Part shown: in pieces, positions 8,662 through 17,182 of the stretch
How the letters are laid out: each line of letters opens with the position of its first letter
How positions within the stretch are numbered: position 1 is the first letter of the stretch
Origin: G965276765 sp965276825
Lineage (GTDB): Bacteria; Actinomycetota; Acidimicrobiia; Acidimicrobiales; Palsa-688
Assembly: GCA_965276825.1 (NCBI GenBank)
Contig: OZ255630.1
Location: forward strand, 2,666,001-2,730,000
Reading direction: 5' to 3'
DNA length: 64,000 nt
The notes under the pieces: generated by a model
The model's database searches: none
Told to the model about the DNA's origin: nothing
Seen by the model: only the letters and a program-made list of their open reading frames with translations
Translations under genes and position numbers: made by a program

Positions 8662-9984
8662 ATGATGTCTTCGACGCGTCCCGCCTCGGGCCGACGGCGC
8701 GCCCGGCGCCCCCTGCGCGCCCTGGCCGCCTTGGCCGGCACGGCCGCCGTTTCGGCCTCCGCGTGGGCCGGGACGGCGGCTGCGGCCGCCACCCACACGG
8801 CCCGGTTCGACCTTCCCAGGGCCGAGGCCACCGGCGCGGCACCGGCGACCGATCCGTGGGCCAACCTGTCCCCGTACTACGAGGTCTCGACCACCGGATC
8901 GGTGTGGCCCCTCGCCGGCGCCGTCGGGTACGGCTCGGCCAACGTGGCGGCCTGGCACACCCGCGTGGCCGACATCGCGGTCACGCCGACGGGCAAGGGG
9001 TACTGGCTGCTGACGCCCAACGGCCGCGTCGCCGCCTTCGGCGACGCCGGGTTCCGGGGCTCCCCCCACCTGCGCCACCACGCCATCCTGGCCGTCGAGC
9101 TGGTGTCGACCTCCGACGGGCGGGGCTACTGGGTGGTCGGCCAGGGCGGCAGCGTCCAGGCCTTCGGTGACGCGCCCCACATGGGTGGCCTCGGCGGCCG
9201 GTCGTTGCCCGCGCCCATCGTCGGCCTGGTCCCGACCTCTGACGACCACGGCTACTGGCTGGTGAGCGCCGCGGGCACCGCTACCTCCTTCGGGGACGCC
9301 ACCGCCCTCACCGGATCGGTGGCCCTCGATCCCGGCGCCACCATCGTCGGGATGACCGTGAGCGCCGGCCGCACGAGCAACACCGGCAGCACCGGCGGCA
9401 CGGGTGCCTGGATGGCCGCGTCCGACGGCGCGGTGTACCCACTCGGCACCGCCCGCTCGCTGGGCGGCCTGACCCATGCCGACCAGAGCGTCGGGTCCAT
9501 CCTGGCCACGGCCGACGGCGGCGGCTACTGGGTCGTGACCCACGACGGCGACCTCCATCCCTTCGGGGACGCCAAGCGCTCGTGGGCGCCGGTCACCGGC
9601 TTCGTGCACAGCGTGCAGACGAACGGCGACCGCGTCGTCGAGTGGGCCATGTCCCAGCTCGGCAAGCCGTACCGGTGGGGCGGGACCGGACCGGCGGCCT
9701 TCGACTGCTCCGGCCTGTCCATGCAGTCGTGGGGGTCGGTCGGCGTCCCCATCCCCCGGGTGGCCGCCGCCCAGTACGCCGCAGGACCGAAGGTGATGCT
9801 CGGCAACCTGGTCGCCGGCGATCTCGTCTACTGGGCGACCGACCCGGGGCGCCCGGCGACCATCCAGCACGTGGCCATCTACCTCGGCGGCGGCCAGATG
9901 GTCGAGGCTCCCTACACCGGACAGGTCGTGAGCACGAGCTGGATCGGTGGCACCGGCTTCCTGCCCTACGGCACCCAACCCTGA
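8662..9984 (+). CDS. Secreted NlpC/P60 peptidase with GYW-type repeats
   Basis: 440 residues. A basic N-terminus and Ala-rich hydrophobic stretch form a signal peptide. Residues about 60-320 hold repeats of the pattern GYWLL/VV...G.V..FGDA (four clear copies), a propeller-like repeat common in Acidimicrobiia surface proteins. The C-terminal third is an NlpC/P60 domain with catalytic Cys in FDCSGLSMQ and His in IQHVAIYLGGG. It probably cleaves peptidoglycan stem peptides outside the cell, with the repeats as a wall- or surface-binding module. A G-run precedes the first of two adjacent ATG codons. The gene stands alone, divergent from the HtpX fragment. Confidence 0.88.
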   Translation: MMSSTRPASGRRRARRPLRALAALAGTAAVSASAWAGTAAAAATHTARFDLPRAEATGAAPATDPWANLSPYYEVSTTGSVWPLAGAVGYGSANVAAWHTRVADIAVTPTGKGYWLLTPNGRVAAFGDAGFRGSPHLRHHAILAVELVSTSDGRGYWVVGQGGSVQAFGDAPHMGGLGGRSLPAPIVGLVPTSDDHGYWLVSAAGTATSFGDATALTGSVALDPGATIVGMTVSAGRTSNTGSTGGTGAWMAASDGAVYPLGTARSLGGLTHADQSVGSILATADGGGYWVVTHDGDLHPFGDAKRSWAPVTGFVHSVQTNGDRVVEWAMSQLGKPYRWGGTGPAAFDCSGLSMQSWGSVGVPIPRVAAAQYAAGPKVMLGNLVAGDLVYWATDPGRPATIQHVAIYLGGGQMVEAPYTGQVVSTSWIGGTGFLPYGTQP

Positions 9985-9991
9985 GGCGCGC

Positions 9992-10498
9992 TCAGTCGTA
10001 GTAGCCGGAGTGGATGTAGACGCAGGGGACCCCCTCGGCGTGGAACATCTCGACGTTGCGGCGGTCGTCCTCGAAGGCCAGGCGCAGGTCGAAGCCGGCC
10101 GAGCGCAGCTCGCTGACCGACCTGCGCTTGAACTGCCTCGACGCGCCGTAGTCCCCGAAGTCCCGCATGATCAGCAGGTCCCAGCGCAGCCGCCACCGCA
10201 CCAGCCAGTCGACGGTGTGGGGCTGCACCCTCGCCGGGCGTGCGGTGAGCAGCACCACCTGGAGCGCGGGGTCGAGGAGTGACAGGAGCCTGGCCACCTC
10301 CTCGACCACCGCGTCCTCGCCGACCGCCTCGAAGAAGGCGTCCCAGTCCGGCCAGCGGCCCGTGACGAAGTGCTGGCGGGTGGCGGCGTCCGACAGCACC
10401 CCGTCGAGGTCGAAGACGACCGCCAGGGCCGGCACGACCGGTCCGGCGCGCCAGTGCCAGTTGTCGTAGGCGGGGAGGCGGCTCGGCGCGGCAGTCAC
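9992..10498 (-). CDS. HAD-superfamily phosphatase (polynucleotide kinase 3'-phosphatase-like)
   Basis: 168 residues from a GTG. The HAD motifs are in order: VFDLDGVLSD with nucleophile and acid Asp, LLTARP (motif II Thr), Lys in RQFKRRS, and the acidic AFEDDRRN. The insertion pattern (VDWLVRWRLRWDLLIMR) is like the phosphatase domain of phage-type polynucleotide kinases, suggesting a phosphorylated nucleotide or nucleic-acid end as substrate; this is a family inference. The gene converges with the P60 gene, with seven bases between stops, and is divergent from the next lipoprotein. Confidence 0.8.
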   Translation of the reverse strand: MTAAPSRLPAYDNWHWRAGPVVPALAVVFDLDGVLSDAATRQHFVTGRWPDWDAFFEAVGEDAVVEEVARLLSLLDPALQVVLLTARPARVQPHTVDWLVRWRLRWDLLIMRDFGDYGASRQFKRRSVSELRSAGFDLRLAFEDDRRNVEMFHAEGVPCVYIHSGYYD

Positions 10499-10559
10499 GT
10501 CGCCGAATCGTACCGGCGACCGACCGGCACGGCCGCCGCGTGACGGCCATGATGAGGGG

Positions 10560-11576
10560 ATGACGGACGAGCAGGGCCGGCGGCGGTCGGGCGCGCTCGG
10601 CGCGGCGGCGGTGGCGGCGGTGGCCCTGACCGTTTCGGCGTGCGGCGGGAGCTCCCCCCATGCGAGCCGCCGGGGGGTGGCGACCAACCGGGGGGCCACG
10701 ACGACGGTCACCGCCGGCCACCACGGCGCAGGCGAGGCCAGCGCGCCTTCGACCACGACCCCGGCACCCCCGAAGCCCAAGGTCCTCACCGTCGCGGATG
10801 GCGCCGCCCAACCGGGATGGACCGTCGTGGCGGCCAGCGGGCCGAGGGTCAGGATCGACGAGAGGTCGATCACCGTCGCCGACGGGGCCATGGTCACCTT
10901 GCTGCGCTTCCGGGCCCACGCCGTGCGCTTCTCCCTCCACGTCGGCAGCTCCGACCCGCCGACGAGCGGCCACACGATCCCCGCGGGTGCAGCCTCGGCG
11001 GTCGACGCCGCCCAGCGGGCCACGCTGCTGGCCGGCTTCAACGGTGGCTTCAAGGTCGGGGCGGGCGGCGGCGGGATGGAGGTCGGCGGCCAGGTGCTGA
11101 CGCCGCTGCAGGCCGGCGAGGCCACCCTCGTGGTCGGGCGCGGCGGCTCGGCGCGCATCGGCGTCTGGGGCTCGGGCACGCCGCGCCCCGGCGAGGTCGT
11201 GGTCGACGTCAGGCAGAACCTGCCGCCGCTGATCCGCTCCGGTGTGGCCGCGACCGACATCGGCGACATCGCGGCCTGGGGGGACCCGCTCGGCGGCGTC
11301 GCCAACCCGGCCAGGAGCGCACTCGGCCAGGACCGCGCCGGCGACCTGATCTACGCAGGCAGCATGCGGGCCTACCCGAGTGACCTCACCGACGCCCTGC
11401 TCGCCGTCGGCACCCGCACGGCGATGGAGCTCGACATCAACCCGTACTGGGTCGGCGCCGAGGTGGCCTCGCGCCGGGGCGGCCCGCTGCGCACGGTCGT
11501 GCCCGGGCAGAACCGGCCCGCCGACCAGTATCTCGTCGGCTGGGAGCGCGACTTCGTCAGCGTCGGCGCCCGCTGA
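10560..11576 (+). CDS. Lipoprotein with phosphodiester glycosidase (NAGPA-type) domain
   Basis: 338 residues. A Gly/Ala-rich hydrophobic leader ends in VSAC, a lipobox with Cys about residue 28, followed by a Thr/Pro/Ala-rich linker. From about residue 75 the protein matches the phosphodiester glycosidase fold (PF09992): VRFSLHVGSS, LLAGFNGGF, GDPLGG and a late MELDINPYWVG. Human NAGPA uncovers mannose-6-phosphate tags, and bacterial members act on exopolysaccharide or wall phosphodiesters. An outside, membrane-anchored role is likely but the substrate is unknown. It converges with acetyl-CoA synthetase. Confidence 0.8.
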   Translation: MTDEQGRRRSGALGAAAVAAVALTVSACGGSSPHASRRGVATNRGATTTVTAGHHGAGEASAPSTTTPAPPKPKVLTVADGAAQPGWTVVAASGPRVRIDERSITVADGAMVTLLRFRAHAVRFSLHVGSSDPPTSGHTIPAGAASAVDAAQRATLLAGFNGGFKVGAGGGGMEVGGQVLTPLQAGEATLVVGRGGSARIGVWGSGTPRPGEVVVDVRQNLPPLIRSGVAATDIGDIAAWGDPLGGVANPARSALGQDRAGDLIYAGSMRAYPSDLTDALLAVGTRTAMELDINPYWVGAEVASRRGGPLRTVVPGQNRPADQYLVGWERDFVSVGAR

Positions 11577-11594
11577 CGACGCGCTCCTCCGCCC

Positions 11595-13562
11595 CTACTC
11601 CTCGGCCGGGGCGCTCACCGACCGCTTCCTGATCTCCTCGACCACGCCGGGGTCGGCGAGGGTCGTGGTGTCTCCGAGGTCGCGGCCCTCGGCCACGTCC
11701 TGGAGGAGGCGGCGCATGATCTTGCCGGAGCGGGTCTTCGGCAGGTCGTCGGTGAAGATCACCGTCTTCGGCCGGCCAAACTTCCCGATCTTGTCCGCCA
11801 CGTGGGCGCGCAGCGCCTCGCCGTGCTCCGAGTCGGGCGTGAAGTCCGACTTGAGGGTCACGAAGGCCACGATGGCCTGACCGGTCGTGGCGTCCTTGGC
11901 GCCGACCACGGCCGCCTCGGCCACCGTCGGGTGGTCGACGAGCGCCGACTCGACCTCGGTGGTGGAGACGCGGTGACCGGAGACGTTCATCACGTCGTCG
12001 ACCCGGCCGAGCAACCAGAGGTAGCCGTCGTCGTCGAGCTTGGCCCCGTCCCCGGCGAAGTACCGGCCCGGGAAGCGCGACCAGTAGGTGTCCTGGAAGC
12101 GCTCCGGGTCCTTGTAGATGCCCCGCAGCATCGACGGCCATGGCCGGGAGAGGGTGAGATAGCCGCCGCCGAGGGCCACGTTGCCGCCCTGGTCGTCGAC
12201 GACCTCCGCAGCGATGCCGGGGAGAGGGAACGTGGCGGAGCCCGGCTTGAGGGTCGTGGCCCCCGGCAGCGGCGAGATCATGATGGCGCCGGTCTCGGTC
12301 TGCCACCACGTGTCGACGATCGGGCAGCGGTCACCGCCGATGAAGTGGTGGTACCACATCCACGCCTCGGGGTTGATGGGCTCGCCGACCGAGCCGAGCA
12401 GGCAGAGGCTGGACAGGTCGTGGGACACGGGAAACTGGGTGCCCCACTTCATGCACGCCCGGACCGCGGTGGGCGCGCAGTAGAGGATCGACACCTTGTA
12501 GCGCTCGACGATCTCCCACCACCGGTCCTTGCCAGGGTGGTCGGGCGCACCCTCGTAGAGCACGCTGGTGGCGCCGTTGGCGAGTGGTCCGTACACGATG
12601 TAGCTGTGGCCGGTGACCCAGCCGATGTCGGCGGCGCACCAGTACACGTCGGTGTCGGCCTCGAGGTCGAAGACGTACTTGTGGGTGTAGGCGACCTGGG
12701 TGAGGTAGCCGCCCGTCGTGTGCATGATGCCCTTGGGCTTGGCCGTCGTGCCGCTCGTGTAGAGCAGGTACAGCAGGTCCTCGCTGTCCATGCGCTCGGG
12801 CTCGCAGTGCTCGTCGGCACCGGCCATCAGGTCGTGCCACCAGTGGTCGCGGCCGTCGCGCATCTCGACGGCCTCGTCGACCCGCTTCACGACGACCACG
12901 TCGGTGATGGACGGGGTGTCGGCGAGGGCGATGTCGGCCGCCGGCTTGAGGAGGTTGGCCTTGCCCTTGCGCCACCCGCCGTCGGCGGTGACGAGCACCT
13001 TGGCCTCGGCGTCGTTGATCCGGTCGCGCAGGGCGTCGGAGCTGAACCCGCCGAACACGACGGAGTGGGCCGCACCGATGCGGGTGCAGGCCAGCATGGC
13101 GACGGGCAGCTCGGGGACCATCGGCATGTAGATGGCGACGCGGTCACCTCTCGTGACGCCGAGACCTTTGAGGACGTTGGCGAAGCGCTCGACGTCGGCC
13201 AGCAGGTCGGCGTAGGTGATGCTGCGGCGGTCGCCCGGCTCACCCTCGAAGTGGTACGCGACCCGGCCCCCACGCCCTGCCGCGACGTGCCGGTCGACGC
13301 AGTTGACCGACACGTTGAGCGTTCCGCCGACGAACCACTTGGCGAAGGGCGGTTCCCATTCCAGGATGGTGTGCCACTCGTCGTACCAGTCGACCAGGTC
13401 GGCGGCCTGCTTGGCCCAGTGGCCCTGCCAGTCCTTCTCGGCGTCGGCGTAGACCGACGCCTGGCTGATCAGCGCGTCCTTGGCGAAGCTCGCGGGAGGC
13501 GGGAACGTCCGGCTCTCGGAGTAGTAGGCCTCGATCGCCGCGCTGCTCGTCTCGTCGCTCAT
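11595..13562 (-). CDS. acsA: Acetate-CoA ligase (acetyl-CoA synthetase)
   Basis: 655 residues. The ANL-family motifs are complete: YTSGTTAKPKGI (ATP loop), DTWWQTETG, the YFAGDGAKLDDDGY hinge region, and the C-terminal KTRSGKIMRR whose Lys is needed for adenylation and is the usual acetylation switch. It makes acetyl-CoA from acetate, ATP and CoA in the cytoplasm. The ATG at 13562 is preceded by AGGGGA at a good distance, whereas an in-frame ATG at 13595 has no ribosome site. Monocistronic, convergent with the NAGPA-type gene. Confidence 0.95.
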   Translation of the reverse strand: MSDETSSAAIEAYYSESRTFPPPASFAKDALISQASVYADAEKDWQGHWAKQAADLVDWYDEWHTILEWEPPFAKWFVGGTLNVSVNCVDRHVAAGRGGRVAYHFEGEPGDRRSITYADLLADVERFANVLKGLGVTRGDRVAIYMPMVPELPVAMLACTRIGAAHSVVFGGFSSDALRDRINDAEAKVLVTADGGWRKGKANLLKPAADIALADTPSITDVVVVKRVDEAVEMRDGRDHWWHDLMAGADEHCEPERMDSEDLLYLLYTSGTTAKPKGIMHTTGGYLTQVAYTHKYVFDLEADTDVYWCAADIGWVTGHSYIVYGPLANGATSVLYEGAPDHPGKDRWWEIVERYKVSILYCAPTAVRACMKWGTQFPVSHDLSSLCLLGSVGEPINPEAWMWYHHFIGGDRCPIVDTWWQTETGAIMISPLPGATTLKPGSATFPLPGIAAEVVDDQGGNVALGGGYLTLSRPWPSMLRGIYKDPERFQDTYWSRFPGRYFAGDGAKLDDDGYLWLLGRVDDVMNVSGHRVSTTEVESALVDHPTVAEAAVVGAKDATTGQAIVAFVTLKSDFTPDSEHGEALRAHVADKIGKFGRPKTVIFTDDLPKTRSGKIMRRLLQDVAEGRDLGDTTTLADPGVVEEIRKRSVSAPAEE

Positions 13563-13779
13563 CCTCACGTCCCCTGTGTCCGTCGGCTGCTCCATCGAGC
13601 GTAGGCCCGATCGATCGCGACCGTCGCGCCGCGCCGCCGGGTGACCACCCGCGGCAGGGACCGGCGAGTACCGTCAGGACGACACACCGGCGTGCTCGAG
13701 CGCACCGTCGCCGGCCGGACGGACCGCCAGCGACCATCGGTGAACCACCTTTTTCTGCCTGGATGATCGACGTATCCCC

Positions 13780-16700
13780 ATGACCGCGACCGACGCCTCG
13801 TCACCTCCTGGTCCCGCCCCCGAAGCTCGGTCGGCGTTGCTCACGCTGTCGGTCCCCGTCGGCTCGCGGGTGCTGGTCGTTTCCGATCTCCACCTCGGGC
13901 GCGACCCCTCGAGCGGCCACGTGTCCGCCATCGCCGAGCTCACCCAGGCCATCTCGTCGTGGAGCGGGCCGGGCGTGCTGGTGCTGGCCGGCAACACCTT
14001 CGCCACCGCGCCGGCGAAGCCCGGTGTGCCCGGGTCGTCGGGCTCGTGTCAGCGCGTCGTCGCCGCGCACGGCCGCCTGATCGGCTCCATTGCGGCCTTC
14101 GCCGCCGGGCCAGGCCGCAAGGTGGTCGTGCTGCCGGGCGACCGCGACATCCAGCTGGCCTGGTCGGAGACGGAGCGCAGGGCCGTGGCCGGCGCGCTCG
14201 GCGCCGAGATCGCGCTGGCCGTCGACCTGGAGGTGGAGACCGGCGCCGGACGGCGTCGCATCCGGGTCGAGCCCGGCCAGCGCCTCGATCCCCTGACCGC
14301 CCACCACGATCCGACCAACCCGGGCGAGAGCCCGCTCTCCCAGCACCTGCGGGCCGAGGTGTTTCCGGCCGTGCGCGAGCAGGAGACGGCGCGCTCGTCG
14401 CGCGACGCGTGGCTGACCGGCCTCGAGGATCTCGAGGACCCGGCCACCTTTCCCCGTTTCATCGCCTCGCGCCTCGCCTACCGCAAGCTCGGCCGCAGGG
14501 CGTGGCTGCTCCTCGTCCCGGTGCTCCTCGCCATCGCGTTCCGCCTGCCCGTCGGCCGCCTCCGCCACGTCGGCAGCGGCGGCCTGTCCACGCGCCTGAC
14601 CCTCTTCGGGACCATCACCCTCGTCGAGGTGGTGATCCTCGCCGCCATCGCCATCGGATCGCTCCGCCGCACCTACGGCGCGCTGGCCAGCCTGGCCGCC
14701 GGCGAGGCCGACCGTGAGCCCAACCGCGCCGCACGCGACCTGGCCAGGTCCCTCATCGCCGACGGCTACCACGGTCTGATCACCGGCCACACCTGCCGCC
14801 CCGAGCTCACCGACCTCGGCGTCGGCTTCTTCGCCAACGCCGGCTGCACCGCCGAGGTGGTGAGCGAGACCCCCGCCCGCCTCCCGGGCCTCGGCCTGCC
14901 GCCGGTGTTCCTCGCCCGCAGGCAGCTGTCGTGGATCGAGCTCGAGGCGGGCAGCGAGCTGCACGTGCGCCTGCTCCACGCCCTCCAGCAGCCGCCCGGC
15001 GTCACCGTCCTCGAGCGCCTGGCCGTGCGCCGGACCGCAGAGCACGCGCCGGCCAAGGATCTCCGCCCGCAGATCGTGGCGTCGTTCCCGCTCGGGGCGT
15101 CGTGGCCGGCCCAGCCGAGCGGTCAGCTGCGCAAGCGCAGGATCCGGCGCCTGTCCGGCCTCTTCGTCGCCGCGGCCGGGTTCATCTCGCTGCTCTCGGC
15201 GCTGTCGGATCCCCTCAGGGACCGCCTGCACGCCATCAGGACGGTGGTGCCGATCGTCGTTCCCGAGACCGCCGCCGCCCTCGCCGCCTTTGCCGGGGTC
15301 GCGCTGCTGGTCCTGGCCCGGGGCGTGCGGCGCGGCCAGAGACGGGCGTGGGCGGTCACGGTGGCCATCCTGCTGGCGGCCGCCGTGCTCGACGTGGTCA
15401 AGGGGGTGGACGTCGAGGAGGCCCTCGTCGCCGTCGCCGTCGCCGCCTTCCTCTGGATCAACCGCGCCGAGTTCCAGGGCGCGACGGAGCGTCCCGAGCT
15501 GCGCGGCGCCCTCCGGGTCTGGGTCTTCGCGGCGGCGGCCACCGTGGTCGCCGGCACGGCCGGCATCCAGGTGGGAGCCCTCATCGGCGGCGTCGCCGAC
15601 CGGGTCTCGCCCGACCGGGTCGGGCCGAGTCACGCGGTGATCGGCAGGGAGCGGTTCTCCATCAGCTGGTGGCACGCCCTCCAGGCCACCACCGGCCGGA
15701 TGATCGGTGACCGCTCGGCGGTCCCCCTCCCCCACGCCCTCGACCGCTTCTTCGCCCCCGCCGTGCTCGTGGCCGCCCTCGGCCTCGTCGTGTCCCTGGT
15801 CGTCATCCTCTTCCGCCCGGTGGCGGACCGTCGCCGCCAGGCCGTCGGCGTCTCGCCCGACCACGGTCTCGACCGGGCCAGGGCCGTCTTCGCCCGGCAC
15901 GGGTCGGGCACCCTCGACTACTTCGCCCTCAGGCCGGACAAGCAGTTCTGGTTCTGGGGCGACACCGTCGTCGCCTACGCGGTCTACGGCGGGGTTTGCC
16001 TGGTTTCCCCCGACCCGATCGGCCCGGTCGCCGAGCGGGAGCCGGCGTGGCGTGCCTTCCGCCGCTTCGTCGACGGCCACGGCTGGGCCCTCGGGGGCCT
16101 CGGCGCCGGCGAGGAGTGGCTGCCGGTGTACCGGTCGACGGGCATGCACGACCTCTACGTGGGCGACGAGGGCGTGGTCCGCACGGGGCGCTTCACGCTG
16201 GAAGGCGGCCGCTACAAGGGGTTGCGCCAGGCCGTCAACCGGGTGGCCAAGTACGGCTACACGATCAGCTTCCACGATCCCTCGACCCTGGACTCAGAGT
16301 TGAGGGTTGCCCTTGGTGAGGTCATGACCAAGAGCCGGCGGGGCGACGTCGAGCGGGGCTTCTCGATGACCCTCGGGCGGGTCTTCGAGCCCGACGATTC
16401 CGGTCTGCTCCTCGCGGTGGTCCACGGGCCGGCACCGGCCGGCGAGCCCGACGGCACCTCGGGACCGCCGGTGGCGTTCTGCCAGTACGTGCCGGCCCCC
16501 GGCATCGGGGGCTACTCGCTCGACCTGATGCGTCGCGACGACGGGGAACACCCCAACGGGCTGATCGACTTCGCCGTCGTCGAAACCATCAAGTATCTCC
16601 GGGACCACGGCAACGACGGGCTCGGGCTCAACTTCGCCACCATGCGCGCTGTCCTTGCCCGCGAGACCGGCGAGGGCCCGGTGCCGCGGATCCAGGGGTG

Positions 16701-17007
16701 GCTGCTGCGCCGCATGGGGGGGTCCATGCAGATCGAGTCGCTCTGGCGCTTCAACGCCAAGTTCGATCCCGACTGGCAGCCCCGCTACGCCACCTACGAC
16801 GCTCCCGAGCATGCTCTCGCCGTGGCCGTGGCCATCGCCAGGGCCGAGTCGTTCTGGGAGCTGCCGGTCATCGGTCGCTTCCTGGTGCCCTCCGGGGATC
16901 CGACCATCGGCGCGGCCTGCGACGCCCTCGCCGTGCCGGTGGGAAGGGCCGGTGGCTCGGTCACCGAGGCCCCTGCGCCGAGCACCGCGGGCGCCGAGCG
17001 GCACTGA
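13780..17007 (+). CDS. Fusion of metallophosphoesterase-like domain with MprF-type lipid aminoacyltransferase
   Basis: 1075 residues. The N-terminal third is metallophosphoesterase-like (LpxH/calcineurin type): LVVSDLHLGRD (about 31), VLVLAGNTF, VVLPGDRDIQ (about 122) and LITGHTCRPEL (about 336). Some metal ligands differ from the norm (GD to GN, GN to GD, GHTH to GHTC), so activity is doubtful. Two membrane helices (about 240-261, 278-298) interrupt this domain. More membrane helices span about 455-700, then a DUF2156/lysylphosphatidylglycerol-synthase C-terminal domain follows (LDYFALRPDKQFWFWGD, GGYSLDLMRRD, GLGLNFATM, FNAKFDPDWQPRY). By family it should transfer an aminoacyl group from tRNA to a phospholipid head. 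No clear ribosome site precedes the ATG. A palindromic element follows the stop. Confidence 0.8.
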   Translation: MTATDASSPPGPAPEARSALLTLSVPVGSRVLVVSDLHLGRDPSSGHVSAIAELTQAISSWSGPGVLVLAGNTFATAPAKPGVPGSSGSCQRVVAAHGRLIGSIAAFAAGPGRKVVVLPGDRDIQLAWSETERRAVAGALGAEIALAVDLEVETGAGRRRIRVEPGQRLDPLTAHHDPTNPGESPLSQHLRAEVFPAVREQETARSSRDAWLTGLEDLEDPATFPRFIASRLAYRKLGRRAWLLLVPVLLAIAFRLPVGRLRHVGSGGLSTRLTLFGTITLVEVVILAAIAIGSLRRTYGALASLAAGEADREPNRAARDLARSLIADGYHGLITGHTCRPELTDLGVGFFANAGCTAEVVSETPARLPGLGLPPVFLARRQLSWIELEAGSELHVRLLHALQQPPGVTVLERLAVRRTAEHAPAKDLRPQIVASFPLGASWPAQPSGQLRKRRIRRLSGLFVAAAGFISLLSALSDPLRDRLHAIRTVVPIVVPETAAALAAFAGVALLVLARGVRRGQRRAWAVTVAILLAAAVLDVVKGVDVEEALVAVAVAAFLWINRAEFQGATERPELRGALRVWVFAAAATVVAGTAGIQVGALIGGVADRVSPDRVGPSHAVIGRERFSISWWHALQATTGRMIGDRSAVPLPHALDRFFAPAVLVAALGLVVSLVVILFRPVADRRRQAVGVSPDHGLDRARAVFARHGSGTLDYFALRPDKQFWFWGDTVVAYAVYGGVCLVSPDPIGPVAEREPAWRAFRRFVDGHGWALGGLGAGEEWLPVYRSTGMHDLYVGDEGVVRTGRFTLEGGRYKGLRQAVNRVAKYGYTISFHDPSTLDSELRVALGEVMTKSRRGDVERGFSMTLGRVFEPDDSGLLLAVVHGPAPAGEPDGTSGPPVAFCQYVPAPGIGGYSLDLMRRDDGEHPNGLIDFAVVETIKYLRDHGNDGLGLNFATMRAVLARETGEGPVPRIQGWLLRRMGGSMQIESLWRFNAKFDPDWQPRYATYDAPEHALAVAVAIARAESFWELPVIGRFLVPSGDPTIGAACDALAVPVGRAGGSVTEAPAPSTAGAERH

Positions 17008-17056
17008 CGCGTCAGCATCGGGGCCGATGCGGGGCGGGCCGCGCCGCTTTCCCGGA

Positions 17057-17113
17057 CCGGCGATCTCGGGGCTCCTCGCATGGGTTGCCGACGTGGACAG
17101 CCCCCAGATCGCC
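17057..17113 (+). repeat. Dispersed palindromic element, copy 1
   Basis: Arms at 17059-17073 and 17099-17113 are inverted repeats with 14 of 15 matches around a 25-base loop. The second copy (51748-51804, opposite strand) shares its first 21 bases exactly and roughly two thirds of the rest. It starts 49 bases after the fusion gene's stop and before the convergent nuoN end, so termination is a likely role. Confidence 0.7.
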
Positions 17114-17182
17114 CTCCACCCCCGCGCCCCGGCCAACCGGCGGCCGCCCACGGACCAATCCGCCCCACACAGCAAGGGCGGG

